A stretch of DNA of 28,937 bases from Perlabentimonas sp964490015 (GTDB taxonomy: Bacteria > Bacteroidota > Bacteroidia > Bacteroidales > Tenuifilaceae), in NCBI GenBank assembly GCA_964490015.1, contig CAZBBA010000051.1, forward strand, positions 1-28,937, written 5' to 3'. Position 1 is the first letter of the stretch; each line of letters begins with the position of its first letter. The notes under the pieces were generated by a model. That model did not search any database. It was not told where the DNA came from and worked only from the letters and a program-made list of their open reading frames with translations. The position numbers and the translations under genes were made by a program. Shown one piece after another: positions 1 through 6,667 of the stretch.

Positions 1-422
1 GGAAAAATGCTGGTATCTGTGTCTCCACATCATATAATGTATGAACTTTGATTCCACCTTTTTTCTTACGGAACTTCGCCCACCAAAATACCGAAAGGCA
101 CAAGTCAATCGTAGTTGAATCAAAAGCATACACATTTCCTTCAGGTTTGAAGATGTCAGAAACTCGTTTCTGTCTGGCTTCGTATACCAGATAGTAAGCA
201 TATTCTTCAAAGATGTAGTGGTCCCTGTCTTGATTGGCTCTGGCCAGAGATGATTTTGAAACATTCTTGCCTAAGCCCAAATGATAAGATTTGGAGTGAT
301 GAGCATCAAGTCGACAATCAAATCTCTAAGGCTTTCGCGATTGGATAATTGTCCGAACATTAGGGAAAGCAGTTGGTTCCAACAAGTGAAATGCTTCACG
401 TATTTGTCTTGATAAATATGCA
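1..422 (-). pseudogene. IS4-family (DUF4372/DDE) transposase, degenerate and cut by window edge
   Basis: Read on the minus strand, two frames join into one transposase. The upstream frame gives KYVKHFTCWNQLL, a FGQLSNRESLRDLIV block (DUF4372-like N-terminus). The second gives HHSKSYHLGLGKNVSKSSLA, then VYAFDSTTIDLCLSVFWWAK and KGGIKVHTLYD. The DST motif carries the first catalytic Asp of the IS4 DDE domain. The frame changes near 312-318, where an expected Ala codon is one base short (a 1-nt deletion). Farther upstream the frame meets an in-frame TGA near 414-419, so the N-terminus is also decayed. The rest of the catalytic domain (second Asp, YREK) lies beyond position 1. Family assignment rests on motif recall and is strong. 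The gene cannot make a full protein as read. Confidence 0.85.
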
Positions 423-604
423 ATCAGATTAATCTGATGTAAAACTAAAAATTCAGGTCCGTTCGCTCAGAAAACGCTCGCAACTAACTATATTTCAAAT
501 ATTTCAAAGAATTATGTTAGATTTAATGGGACAGTAATGGGTTTACATCAAAGATAAGTAGACTAAACGTCAATACACGTCGTTTTGAATGGTGTTTTTC
601 ATTT
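423..604. other. Gene-free flank of the IS remnant with a 16-bp palindrome
   Basis: No coding signal is seen here. A perfect 16-bp palindrome (ATCAGATTAATCTGAT) lies at 423-438, at the point where similarity to the transposase fades. The stretch probably holds the decayed 5' end of the IS element, but no second inverted-repeat end or target-site duplication could be identified. Confidence 0.4.
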
Positions 605-1249
605 TCAATTATTCAGATGCCGATAAAGCAGGTATGCGCCTCTGTATTCGAGGTAAAGGGTGGGTAAAAATTCTGCCCGCTCGGCAATTATATCCTTTAG
701 CGAAATCCCAAACAGACTAATGTTCTCCGTCTCCGAGAAAACAGAGGCCTCCTTCCTGTTTATTCGCATTCGAAGGGTTTGGGCTTCCTCAAGATTGCAT
801 CCGGTAGCCATTACAATCAATTTCCTGATAATTGTACAGGAGCCATCCGATGGAGTCACTTAGCAGCAAATGAAGTTGCGAGCTGTTGCCTCTCACTGGT
901 TCAACCACTCGCTTTTGTAGGTCTCTTCGCAAAGGATAGGCCGTTGTAAGCATTAATACACTGGTAATCTCGGTAGTTTTAATCATCTTTAAGTAATTTA
1001 TGAAGGATGAAAGGTTGCTGTTTACATTGATGTCGGAGAAAACTGATGCGTAATCTACCTGCCTGGGTTCTGTCTCGATAAACACAATATGTCAAAAAAA
1101 TTGTTATAAAGGCAACTCCATCTATCGCCATACTTCTTAGTAATCAGTTGGGTATAAAATTCATCATCACCCACTACAAAGTATTTCTCTTTTATACAAT
1201 CCATAATTATGGCTTTTTTCGTCAGAGTTTTTTTATATCTCAAAATCAT
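605..1249 (-). pseudogene. RecA-like P-loop-less relative of the adjacent ATPase, two frameshifts
   Basis: Three minus-strand frames (1249-1055, 1085-789, 859-605) join end to end into one protein of about 210 residues. The first frame reaches YNNFFDI in a run of seven T and the second continues as FIETEPRQVDYASVF. The second reaches LLLSDSIGWLLYNYQE and the third continues as KLIVMATGCNLEEAQTLRM. This implies one frameshift near 1085-1105 and one near 825-840. The strand order (hhhIE, then SVLMLTT, then SDSIGWLLY, then IVMATG) parallels the RecA/DnaB-C-like fold of the gene 17 bp upstream, but no GxxxxGKT is present. I infer a degenerate paralogue in the same operon. The frameshifts could be real decay or assembly errors, since one lies at a homopolymer. 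Function is unknown. Confidence 0.5.
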
Positions 1250-1266
1250 AATGGATTGACAATCGA

Positions 1267-1926
1267 TTACGAGAAGAACCTGTAATCCTCGTTGTTAAAC
1301 CTTATCGACTCCGGGTTGTGACCCGCATTTCTTAGCGAGATCACCTCAATACGATCTTGATAAATAGCTCCCTCATCATCCTCAATAATCCTATTAAGCG
1401 AAGGTCGATAGAATGCATAGATTTGCTCGCACTGGTTAATGATCTCCCTCGACCATATGAAATTTTGCAGGGTTGGGGCCGAGAAGGCATCATCCAAATA
1501 ATTTGAGACTAACCTGGTGGAAAACAAAACCCTTGCATTAATGCGACTGCTTATGAATAGCAGCGCATCCACAATGCCATCCTTTCCGGGGTACGAGAAG
1601 TTTCCTGCTGGCGATAGGGAGTAGTGCTCCACATCGGCAATAATCACGGTGGTAAACTCACCGTCCTCGATATACTCAATAAGCTCTATAAACGACTCAA
1701 CGCAGTAGTAGCCATGCGTGGTATTTATCTCAAGGTTTGGGTTGATATTTCCATCAACACCTCTTAGGATATGTTCAAGACGTTCGGTATAGTCGGTGTA
1801 GCTTACAAACAGCACTTTTTCGGTTAATGCTAGGGGATTGGCCAGCTTAAGCAAGAAGCGGGTTTTACCCACCGCCCTATCGCCGCCAAAGGCGATTAGG
1901 CCGTTTGATAGTTTTAGTCGGTCCAT
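1267..1926 (-). CDS. Small P-loop ATPase, RecA/DnaB C-terminal-like, function unknown
   Basis: 219 aa. Walker A is GGDRAVGKT at residues 14-22 (K21, T22), and a Walker B-like strand TTVIIADVE ends at about residue 100 with D98. Further on, VLFSTRLVSNYLDD and a PTLQNFIWSREIINQCEQIY stretch resemble the LSQLNR...PTLSDLRESG region of DnaB-type helicases, and the C-terminus is a short beta segment (IEVISLRNAG). The protein therefore looks like a stand-alone RecA-fold ATPase core without the DnaB N-terminal domain. No signal peptide or membrane segment is seen. It follows a 135-bp gap containing a hairpin (1970-2010) and is followed 17 bp later by a broken gene of similar fold, so the two probably formed an operon. 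The partner and substrate are unknown, and a KaiC/RadA-like relative is also possible. Confidence 0.6.
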   Translation of the reverse strand: MDRLKLSNGLIAFGGDRAVGKTRFLLKLANPLALTEKVLFVSYTDYTERLEHILRGVDGNINPNLEINTTHGYYCVESFIELIEYIEDGEFTTVIIADVEHYSLSPAGNFSYPGKDGIVDALLFISSRINARVLFSTRLVSNYLDDAFSAPTLQNFIWSREIINQCEQIYAFYRPSLNRIIEDDEGAIYQDRIEVISLRNAGHNPESIRFNNEDYRFFS

Positions 1927-1969
1927 CGATAAAATTGATTTAATTTTTACATCTGAAGCTTAAATACTC

Positions 1970-2010
1970 CGTAAGACTCTGTGAAATAAAATTGCCCACA
2001 GAGTCTCACG
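1970..2010. repeat. Strong hairpin in the gap before the ATPase gene
   Basis: A perfect 10-bp inverted repeat AGACTCTGTG / CACAGAGTCT (1974-1983 and 1997-2006) encloses a 13-nt loop. After one mismatch the stem is extended by CGT/ACG. No T-run follows on either strand, so it is not a typical intrinsic terminator. It lies 52 bp past the stop of the WDW-repeat gene and 44 bp before the ATPase start, so it may be an intercistronic RNA structure, an operator or a repeat relic. Confidence 0.6.
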
Positions 2011-2061
2011 GTCATCTTCACAGAATATCACAAGGTTTTAAGTAAACATGTTGGAATACAA

Positions 2062-2622
2062 TTAGCTTTCGGCTAGTATTTTGCCAGTGATAATGCGCTC
2101 CTCAATCTCAACCAGCTTATCCCAAAGGTGCGACTGCTTAAAATGGCAAAAATCAGCAAGGGGGATGTAACGCTTAAATCGCTCGAATAATTTGAAATTC
2201 CAGCTAATTTCTCGATTTTCAATTATCACTCCCCAATCCCACTTATCGATAAACTGCTCGATAACCTCAGGGGTGATATGGCTGGCATTTCTTGAAATGG
2301 TCTTCCAGTCCCACTTCGATTCAAACCTTTTGATTATATCCCAATGAGTTGGTCTAGAATCACGATAACGACATGCAGTTACCGATTCCGTTAGCTCGTT
2401 CCAGTCAATTCGTGCCTGGAACTTTTCAATCATTTCTGCTGTCCAAACAATGTCCCTATTCTGGCCCAGCTCCGTCCAGTCCCAGTGATCGGCATACTGC
2501 TCAAGCAACTTTTCGCTCCATGGCATCTCCGAGCTAGCCGATAGTTTTTCCCAAGCATCATTCTCACGGATGCGCTTTATAAACTCCTCCTCAAATGATT
2601 GTAACTCGTTTCGTGTAGTCAT
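2062..2622 (-). CDS. WDW-repeat protein of unknown function
   Basis: 186 aa, highly charged, with no signal peptide. It consists of about five degenerate units of 24-26 residues. Each unit begins with a WDW-x2-[LI] or WEKLS motif, followed by a polar turn, then an I-x-W or MPW strand and an amphipathic E-x-[IL]-[IE]-x-[FY] helix. Examples are WDWTELGQNRDIVWTAEMI, WDWKTISRNASHITPEVIEQ and WDWGVIIENREISWNFKLF. I recall similar repeats in uncharacterised Bacteroidota proteins, but no function is known to me. The start is well supported: AGGAGG at 2630-2635 is 7 nt upstream of the ATG, and a TATTTTTG element lies at 2662-2669. It sits upstream of the mini-ATPase in the same orientation and could be co-transcribed with it. 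A role as a protein-binding scaffold is inference from the repeat architecture only. Confidence 0.75.
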   Translation of the reverse strand: MTTRNELQSFEEEFIKRIRENDAWEKLSASSEMPWSEKLLEQYADHWDWTELGQNRDIVWTAEMIEKFQARIDWNELTESVTACRYRDSRPTHWDIIKRFESKWDWKTISRNASHITPEVIEQFIDKWDWGVIIENREISWNFKLFERFKRYIPLADFCHFKQSHLWDKLVEIEERIITGKILAES

Positions 2623-2629
2623 GATTATT

Positions 2630-2669
2630 CCTCCTGTATTTTGATGTTAGTATTATAACACCAAAAATA
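2630..2669 (-). promoter_or_regulatory. Promoter -7 element and strong RBS of the WDW-repeat gene
   Basis: On the minus strand TATTTTTG (2662-2669) matches the Bacteroidota -7 consensus TAnnTTTG. AGGAGG (2630-2635) lies 7 nt before the ATG at 2622. A strong Shine-Dalgarno is unusual for this phylum and fixes the start. No clear -33 TTTG was seen at the right distance. Confidence 0.5.
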
Positions 2670-2748
2670 CAGTGGCGGTACGACGAGGGGTGGCGTTGGA
2701 GAGAGTAATCTTAAGAATCGCCAAATTTTGCTCTACACTCCCGTCCTA

Positions 2749-3108
2749 TCATATCCACAGCAGCGCTAAAGTAAGGCTCATAGGCTGCCTAAGTCCGAGC
2801 TCTTCAATCTTCTCGAATATGTAAAGCAGGCTCTTCTCGCGCTTGTAGTAGTTCAGGTATTTTAGCGTTCCGTGCCTAATGCTCTCGTTGACTGCATTGA
2901 ATATACAGTACTCAAGGAAATCGAAGAATCGAACTTCTCGCGAATGCCCAATCTGAACAACTAATCGTTGCTGATTCTCTCCACACTTAAAGGCAGTAAA
3001 AGCGCTAATTAATTCTTGAGTATCGATTGGGTTATTTGCTGAGTCCAATCTGCTCAAGCAAAATCCTTCTTGCTTAAGAATTTTTGTGATGTTTTCTAGG
3101 TAGTTCAT
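2749..3108 (-). CDS. Hypothetical protein, 119 aa
   Basis: I do not recognise this protein. The open frame extends to 3162, but the ATG at 3108 (MNYLENITKILKQEG) is preferred because the upstream extension is low-complexity and unlike the rest. It is predicted soluble: an N-terminal amphipathic helix, a central strand (RLVVQIGHS) and a helical C-terminal half (FFDFLEYCIFNAVNESIRHG). The protein ends abruptly in LALLWI, so it may be 3'-truncated or frameshifted like its neighbours. It lies between the WDW-repeat gene (127 bp downstream) and a broken gene, all on one strand. No promoter or RBS was convincing. Confidence 0.45.
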   Translation of the reverse strand: MNYLENITKILKQEGFCLSRLDSANNPIDTQELISAFTAFKCGENQQRLVVQIGHSREVRFFDFLEYCIFNAVNESIRHGTLKYLNYYKREKSLLYIFEKIEELGLRQPMSLTLALLWI

Positions 3109-3255
3109 AACTTTTACATTTGATTTGTTTGTCAAATGTAGATTATGACTACGCCAATACATGTCGCAACTTGAGGGGTATCAAACTACGAAAAATAAAA
3201 GTGGAAAAATTTAGGGTTAGCTAACAAACAAATTTTGCCATAAAATTGGTTTTTT

Positions 3256-3660
3256 TTAAATCTTCCTACCCAACCATTCCTTAAACTCTTTCTTGCGGTC
3301 GCAGATTATCATATTGCCATGCACTTCGGCAACAAGTTCCTGGGGTAGTGCTTACAGATGGGGGTAATCTCGTAGCGCATATCGGAGGGAAATTTTACCT
3401 GAACAGTATTGGTTTTGTACTTCATGCTCATCTTACCCAGCTGGATGCTTTTTCTCCACTTGTCCCAATTCTTATCAAACATCTCCTCCGCTGGCCTTTC
3501 TGGAAAGTATTTAGGCAGAGGTCTTCCTGCAATTGGATAAAGCTCTTTCATTACCAGTTGCGCAATGTTTAGTTCATCTTCAATCTTGAAGTGTTTGATG
3601 ATATCAATTCTGTTAAAAAGTTCCAACAAAATCTGACCCCAATCCGACCCCGTTAAAAAA
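3256..3660 (-). pseudogene. Unknown gene fragment, frameshifted, abutting a tRNA terminator
   Basis: The upstream frame runs through WGQILLELFNRIDIIKHF, ELYPIAGRPLPKYFPERP and MRYEITPICKH, then hits a stop at 3309. From about 3345 the next frame continues coherently as LPQELVAEVHGNMIICDRKK and ends KEWLGRKI with a stop at 3256-3258. One base appears to be missing near 3344-3350. The nominal ATG at 3686 lies inside the tRNA terminator hairpin and cannot be a normal start, so the 5' end is also missing or undefined. The composition looks like a real soluble protein, but I cannot assign a family. Either decay or sequence error could explain the break. Confidence 0.5.
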
Positions 3661-3694
3661 TAACCCGCTGCAAACAAATAGTTCACAGCGGGTT
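3649..3694 (-). terminator. Intrinsic terminator of the tRNA-Leu pair
   Basis: On the minus strand AACCCGCTG pairs perfectly with CAGCGGGTT around a 14-nt loop and is followed by ATTTTTTAACG. It begins 14 nt after the end of tRNA-Leu(GAG) and so ends that transcript. Its loop supplies the false ATG of the frame that follows. Confidence 0.85.
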
Positions 3695-3708
3695 ACGGTT
3701 TAAAAAAG

Positions 3709-3792
3709 TGCCCAGGACAAGACTCGAACTTGCACACCCTAACGGGCACCAGCCCCTCAAGCTGGCGTGTCTACCAATTTCACCACCTGGGC
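3709..3792 (-). tRNA. tRNA-Leu (anticodon GAG)
   Basis: 84 nt on the minus strand. The acceptor stem is GCCCAGG/CCTGGGC with discriminator A. The D-region is TGGTGAAATTGGTAGACAC, and the anticodon stem is CCAGC/GCTGG around the loop TTGAGGG, which gives GAG. A long class II variable arm and the T-arm GTTCGAGTC are present. No CCA is encoded. It decodes CUU/CUC and is the second gene of a two-tRNA transcript. Confidence 0.95.
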
Positions 3793-3898
3793 ATATCAAA
3801 AATTACTGACTAAAGAACTCTTTGTTTTAGCTCAATTTCTATAGCTGATTAGCAAACCGAGCTGCACTTACGATGCGGTTAAACCTGTTTCGCTACAG

Positions 3899-3982
3899 TG
3901 CCCAGAACAGGACTCGAACCTGCACATCATTGCTGATACTAGTCCCTGAAACTAGCGCGTCTACCAATTCCGCCATCTGGGC
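3899..3982 (-). tRNA. tRNA-Leu (anticodon CAG)
   Basis: 84 nt on the minus strand. The acceptor is GCCCAGA/TCTGGGC with discriminator A. The anticodon stem CTAGT/ACTAG encloses TTCAGGG, giving CAG (CUG codons). A class II variable arm and a GTTCGAGTC T-arm are present, and CCA is not encoded. It lies 106 nt upstream of tRNA-Leu(GAG). Its first 15 nt are copied in the tandem repeat just upstream. Confidence 0.95.
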
Positions 3983-4198
3983 AAATCGTCACTTGGGGCG
4001 TTTCACAGAACTTTTGGCCCTTTAATAAATCAGGAAGACCATTCCTCTTTCGATGGCGGGAGCTCGTCCCTCGGTTCCGCCATCTGGGCAAAATCATAAC
4101 TTGGGGCGAATCATAGAACTTTTGGCCTTTGATAAATTGAGAAGACCATTCCTCTTTCGATGGCGGGAGCTCGTCCCTCGGTTCCTCCATCTGCGCAA
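3968..4198. repeat. 107-bp tandem repeat carrying the tRNA-Leu 5' end and a palindrome
   Basis: Two full units (3968-4074 and 4075-4181) and the start of a third (4182-4198) have an exact 107-bp period. The last 40 or so bases of each full unit are identical, and the first half has scattered substitutions and small indels. On the minus strand each unit boundary reads GCCCAGATGGCGGAA, the first 15 nt of tRNA-Leu(CAG). The boundary after unit 1 is intact, while that after unit 2 has point changes. Each unit contains GATGGCGG (17-nt spacer) CCGCCATC, an 8-bp stem that reuses tRNA bases. An open frame at 3939-4211 merely runs through the tRNA and these repeats. The position upstream of the tRNA puts the repeats in its leader or promoter region. 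Confidence 0.85.
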
Positions 4199-4298
4199 TT
4201 TGAGGTTGCAAATGTAATAATAAAAAATTATCCTTTTTAAAAAAACCTCAAAAATTCTTAGCAACAATCAACACTACAAATCTTTCAACAGGATAAGA

Positions 4299-4922
4299 TT
4301 ACCGCAAAACCTTCTCCATCAACCCCTCGCTATTCTTAACAAACCCATGCTTCATAAGATATTTTGCATGCTCCTGGCTAGGCATATCCGAAACAAGCTT
4401 AGTAAATCCCATCTCAATGAATTTTGGGCGGAGGTTATTATACACGAACTTCCCGCTTTTAAAATCTCTAAACTCAGGGACTGCATAGTCCAACTCTACC
4501 TTCAGAACCCCGTTATCCATCCGCTTTGCCAGAAAAAGGCCAGCAACAGCCATATTGCGTAGCACGTAAAAGTTCACCGTCTCTTCGCTTGGGGCATACT
4601 CAAATTCGGGGAAAAAACGGTGAATATCCCTTTTATGAAACGATATAAACCGCAGCAAGTATGCGCTGTTTGTTTGAACCTCAAGGGTTTCGAATGCTTC
4701 CTTTTTAGAGAAGATTTGGTAGAGATAATATATATCAACAATTACAATAATACCGTTCAGAACGCCAACAGGTATAGCTCCGATCAAAAATCCGTAGGTT
4801 GAGAAAAGGCTTGCCCCAATAAGGTTCACCACCCTGAACTTAAGGATGGAGCTAATGGTCATCGACAGGGCAATGGTAATTGACGCTGCATAGCCAATCC
4901 ACTCTAATACATTCATTTCCAT
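4299..4922 (-). CDS. YgjV-like inner membrane protein with a C-terminal soluble domain
   Basis: 207 aa. The first 75 residues hold about three hydrophobic segments (roughly 6-26, 28-48 and 50-70), like the Imp-YgjV family, whose fold resembles small SWEET-type membrane proteins. Residues 95-207 form a soluble alpha/beta domain (LLRFISFHKRDIHRFFPEF, then FLAKRMDNGVLKVELDY and GFTKLVSDMPSQEHAKYLMK) with a layout like a GNAT acetyltransferase. The ending AKYLMKHGF-x-n-L is typical of GNAT C-termini. That second assignment is inference, because the acetyl-CoA loop is not clear. The start could be the ATG at 4922 or the one two codons later. Transport or enzymatic role is unknown. Confidence 0.65.
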   Translation of the reverse strand: MEMNVLEWIGYAASITIALSMTISSILKFRVVNLIGASLFSTYGFLIGAIPVGVLNGIIVIVDIYYLYQIFSKKEAFETLEVQTNSAYLLRFISFHKRDIHRFFPEFEYAPSEETVNFYVLRNMAVAGLFLAKRMDNGVLKVELDYAVPEFRDFKSGKFVYNNLRPKFIEMGFTKLVSDMPSQEHAKYLMKHGFVKNSEGLMEKVLR

Positions 4923-5183
4923 AAAAACACGATTTTAAAAATTGGCTGCAAAGATAGGAATTACCGCAAATATCTATACAAATTCTTGCACTTTAAGTGT
5001 AGTTTTGGGGGATATTTATGCAATGCCTTAACATGCAGCCCATTATTTGAGGGCAACTGTCTTTTTGTTATTAATTACTTTAATTTTCAAGATATTAAAT
5101 CAATATGGGTAGTTATTCGTTCGCAAATGATGGCGTTTTCGGACAATCATGAAATGGGCTTCAGGTTCGCTCTTGCTTAAAAC
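4923..5183. other. Gene-free interval between the YgjV-like gene and the spt terminator
   Basis: No credible coding frame, RNA gene or repeat is seen. A short plus-strand open frame at 4986-5180 has low-complexity composition and no RBS. The upstream region of the YgjV-like gene lies here, but no TAnnTTTG element stood out. Confidence 0.5.
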
Positions 5184-5215
5184 AAAAAAGGGTGTCAAAA
5201 ATAATCGACACCCTT
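5184..5215 (-). terminator. Terminator after spt
   Basis: On the minus strand AAGGGTGTC pairs with GACACCCTT around a 10-nt loop and is followed by TTTTGTTTT. It starts 21 nt beyond the spt stop codon. Confidence 0.8.
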
Positions 5216-5235
5216 ACTATTAATCATGCTTGTCG

Positions 5236-6477
5236 TTATGTTTGGGAAATCTTTTCAGCGTAATACTTCCCTTCCTTCAACTTCTGCGCACATTTTTTAA
5301 ACGCATCAATTGTAATCTTAACGTCATCAAGGGTATGCACCGCGGTTGGGATCAGCCTAAGCAGAATTTGTCCCTTAGGAATTACTGGGTATACAACTAT
5401 TGAACAGAAGATATTGTAATTCTCTCTAAGGTCGAAAACCATATTGGTAGCCTCGGGAACATTACCTTTCATGTAAACTGGTGTTACTGGCGATTCGGTT
5501 TTGCCGATATCCAGCCCCGCTTCCTTTAATCCTTTTTGCAGCGCATTTACCACCTCCCACAGCTTATCCTTAATCTCGGGCTGGGATTGAAGTAATTCCA
5601 ATCGCTTTAGCGCTCCAATTACCATGGGCATTGGCAACGATTTTGCAAAAATTTGAGAGCGGAGGTTATACGTTAAGAACATAATGATGTCCTCTTCAGC
5701 AGCAACAAAGCCTCCAATTCCAGCCATACTCTTGGCAAATGTAGCAAAGTAAACATCAATCTTATCCTGTACGCCAAAATGCTCACCAACGCCCGCTCCT
5801 GTTTTACCCAACGTTCCAAAACCGTGGGCATCATCAACCAACAGGCGGAATTTAAACTCATCCTTGAAGTCGGTAATAGCTTTTAAGTTGCCCAAATCGC
5901 CGGCCATTCCAAAAACACCTTCCGTAATTACCAGAATTCCACCACCGGTCTTCTCCGCTAAGCGGGTTGCGTGGGTAAGCTGCTTACGCAGGCTAACCAT
6001 ATCGTTGTGTGCAAATACAAAACGTTTTCCTGGGAAAAGTCTTAAACCATCGATAATACAGGCATGCGACTCTGAGTCGTAAACAACCACATCGTTACGC
6101 GAAAGCAACGAATCAATAATGGATACCATACCCTGATATCCAAAATTTAACAGGTAAGCCGAGGGCTTGCCAACAAATGCGGCAAGTTTGGCTTCCAACT
6201 CTTCGTGCATTTTGGTTTGGCCGCTCATCATTCGAGCACCCATGGGGTAGGCCATTCCGTACTGAGCTGCTGCTTCGGCATCGGCTTTACGAACTTCGGG
6301 ATGGTTCGCTAAACCCAGGTAGTTGTTTAAACTCCAGGTTAAAACCTCCTTACCTCTAAAAGTCATCCAAGGTTTTATCTCTCCCTCCAATTTTGGGAAA
6401 GCAAAGTAACCATGGCCTTCCTTATGGTACTGGCCAATGGGGCCCATACTCTTTCTTAGCTTGTCAAAAATGTCCAC
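5236..6477 (-). CDS. spt: Serine palmitoyltransferase (alpha-oxoamine synthase family)
   Basis: 413 aa, full length. It is a PLP enzyme that condenses L-serine with an acyl-CoA to 3-ketosphinganine, the first step of sphingolipid synthesis, and acts in the cytosol or at the inner membrane. Visible residues are PLP-stacking H138 in SESHACI, D215 and H218 in the DDAHG motif, and the Schiff-base K249 in TFAKSMAGIGGF. The start (MDIFDKLRKS...GPIGQY, HGYFAFPKLEGEI) matches Bacteroidota SPT-type proteins rather than BioF or glycine C-acetyltransferase, which are the alternatives. The start codon is GTG: an in-frame TAA lies six codons upstream and there is no ATG between. A TATTTTTG element lies upstream at 6516-6523 (-). 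It stands alone, divergent from bamD. Substrate choice cannot be proved from sequence. Confidence 0.85.
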   Translation of the reverse strand: MDIFDKLRKSMGPIGQYHKEGHGYFAFPKLEGEIKPWMTFRGKEVLTWSLNNYLGLANHPEVRKADAEAAAQYGMAYPMGARMMSGQTKMHEELEAKLAAFVGKPSAYLLNFGYQGMVSIIDSLLSRNDVVVYDSESHACIIDGLRLFPGKRFVFAHNDMVSLRKQLTHATRLAEKTGGGILVITEGVFGMAGDLGNLKAITDFKDEFKFRLLVDDAHGFGTLGKTGAGVGEHFGVQDKIDVYFATFAKSMAGIGGFVAAEEDIIMFLTYNLRSQIFAKSLPMPMVIGALKRLELLQSQPEIKDKLWEVVNALQKGLKEAGLDIGKTESPVTPVYMKGNVPEATNMVFDLRENYNIFCSIVVYPVIPKGQILLRLIPTAVHTLDDVKITIDAFKKCAQKLKEGKYYAEKISQT

Positions 6478-6515
6478 TTTGTAATGTTTTGGTTAAACGA
6501 TATAGTAAACTCCCA

Positions 6516-6523
6516 CAAAAATA
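6516..6523 (-). promoter_or_regulatory. Candidate -7 promoter element for spt
   Basis: TATTTTTG on the minus strand matches TAnnTTTG and lies about 39 nt upstream of the GTG start. No matching -33 TTTG was found, so confidence is limited. Confidence 0.35.
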
Positions 6524-6659
6524 CACTATTTTTGATACAGTATTACTTCGTAGGCCATTACCTTCACCTCAAATTGAACTTTACAAAGTATTAAAACTTT
6601 TTAACTCCCTGAGCGCTAATTTTACTCCACACCCTCATAGCTTTTTCCAATTTAGTTGC

Positions 6660-6667
6660 TATCTTTG
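6660..6667 (+). promoter_or_regulatory. Candidate -7 promoter element for the bamD operon
   Basis: TATCTTTG matches TAnnTTTG and lies about 70 nt upstream of the bamD ATG at 6737. No -33 TTTG is seen at the expected distance. Confidence 0.4.

Noticed and set aside
660..863. Plus-strand frame antisense to the broken ATPase relative
   Set aside because: It has a serine- and isoleucine-rich composition without an RBS, whereas the minus strand gives a coherent protein across three frames.
3309..3686. Taking the ATG at 3686 as the start of a real gene
   Set aside because: The ATG lies in the stem-loop of the tRNA terminator, and the frame breaks near 3345 while coding sense continues in another frame.
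3793..3898. A further copy of the 107-bp repeat between the two tRNAs
   Set aside because: The spacing (106 nt) is suggestive, but the sequence does not align with the repeat unit.
3939..4211. 90-aa minus-strand open frame with an internal repeat
   Set aside because: It reads through tRNA-Leu(CAG) and the tRNA-derived tandem repeat (its CPDGGIGRRA segment is the tRNA itself), so it is an artefact of non-coding repeats.
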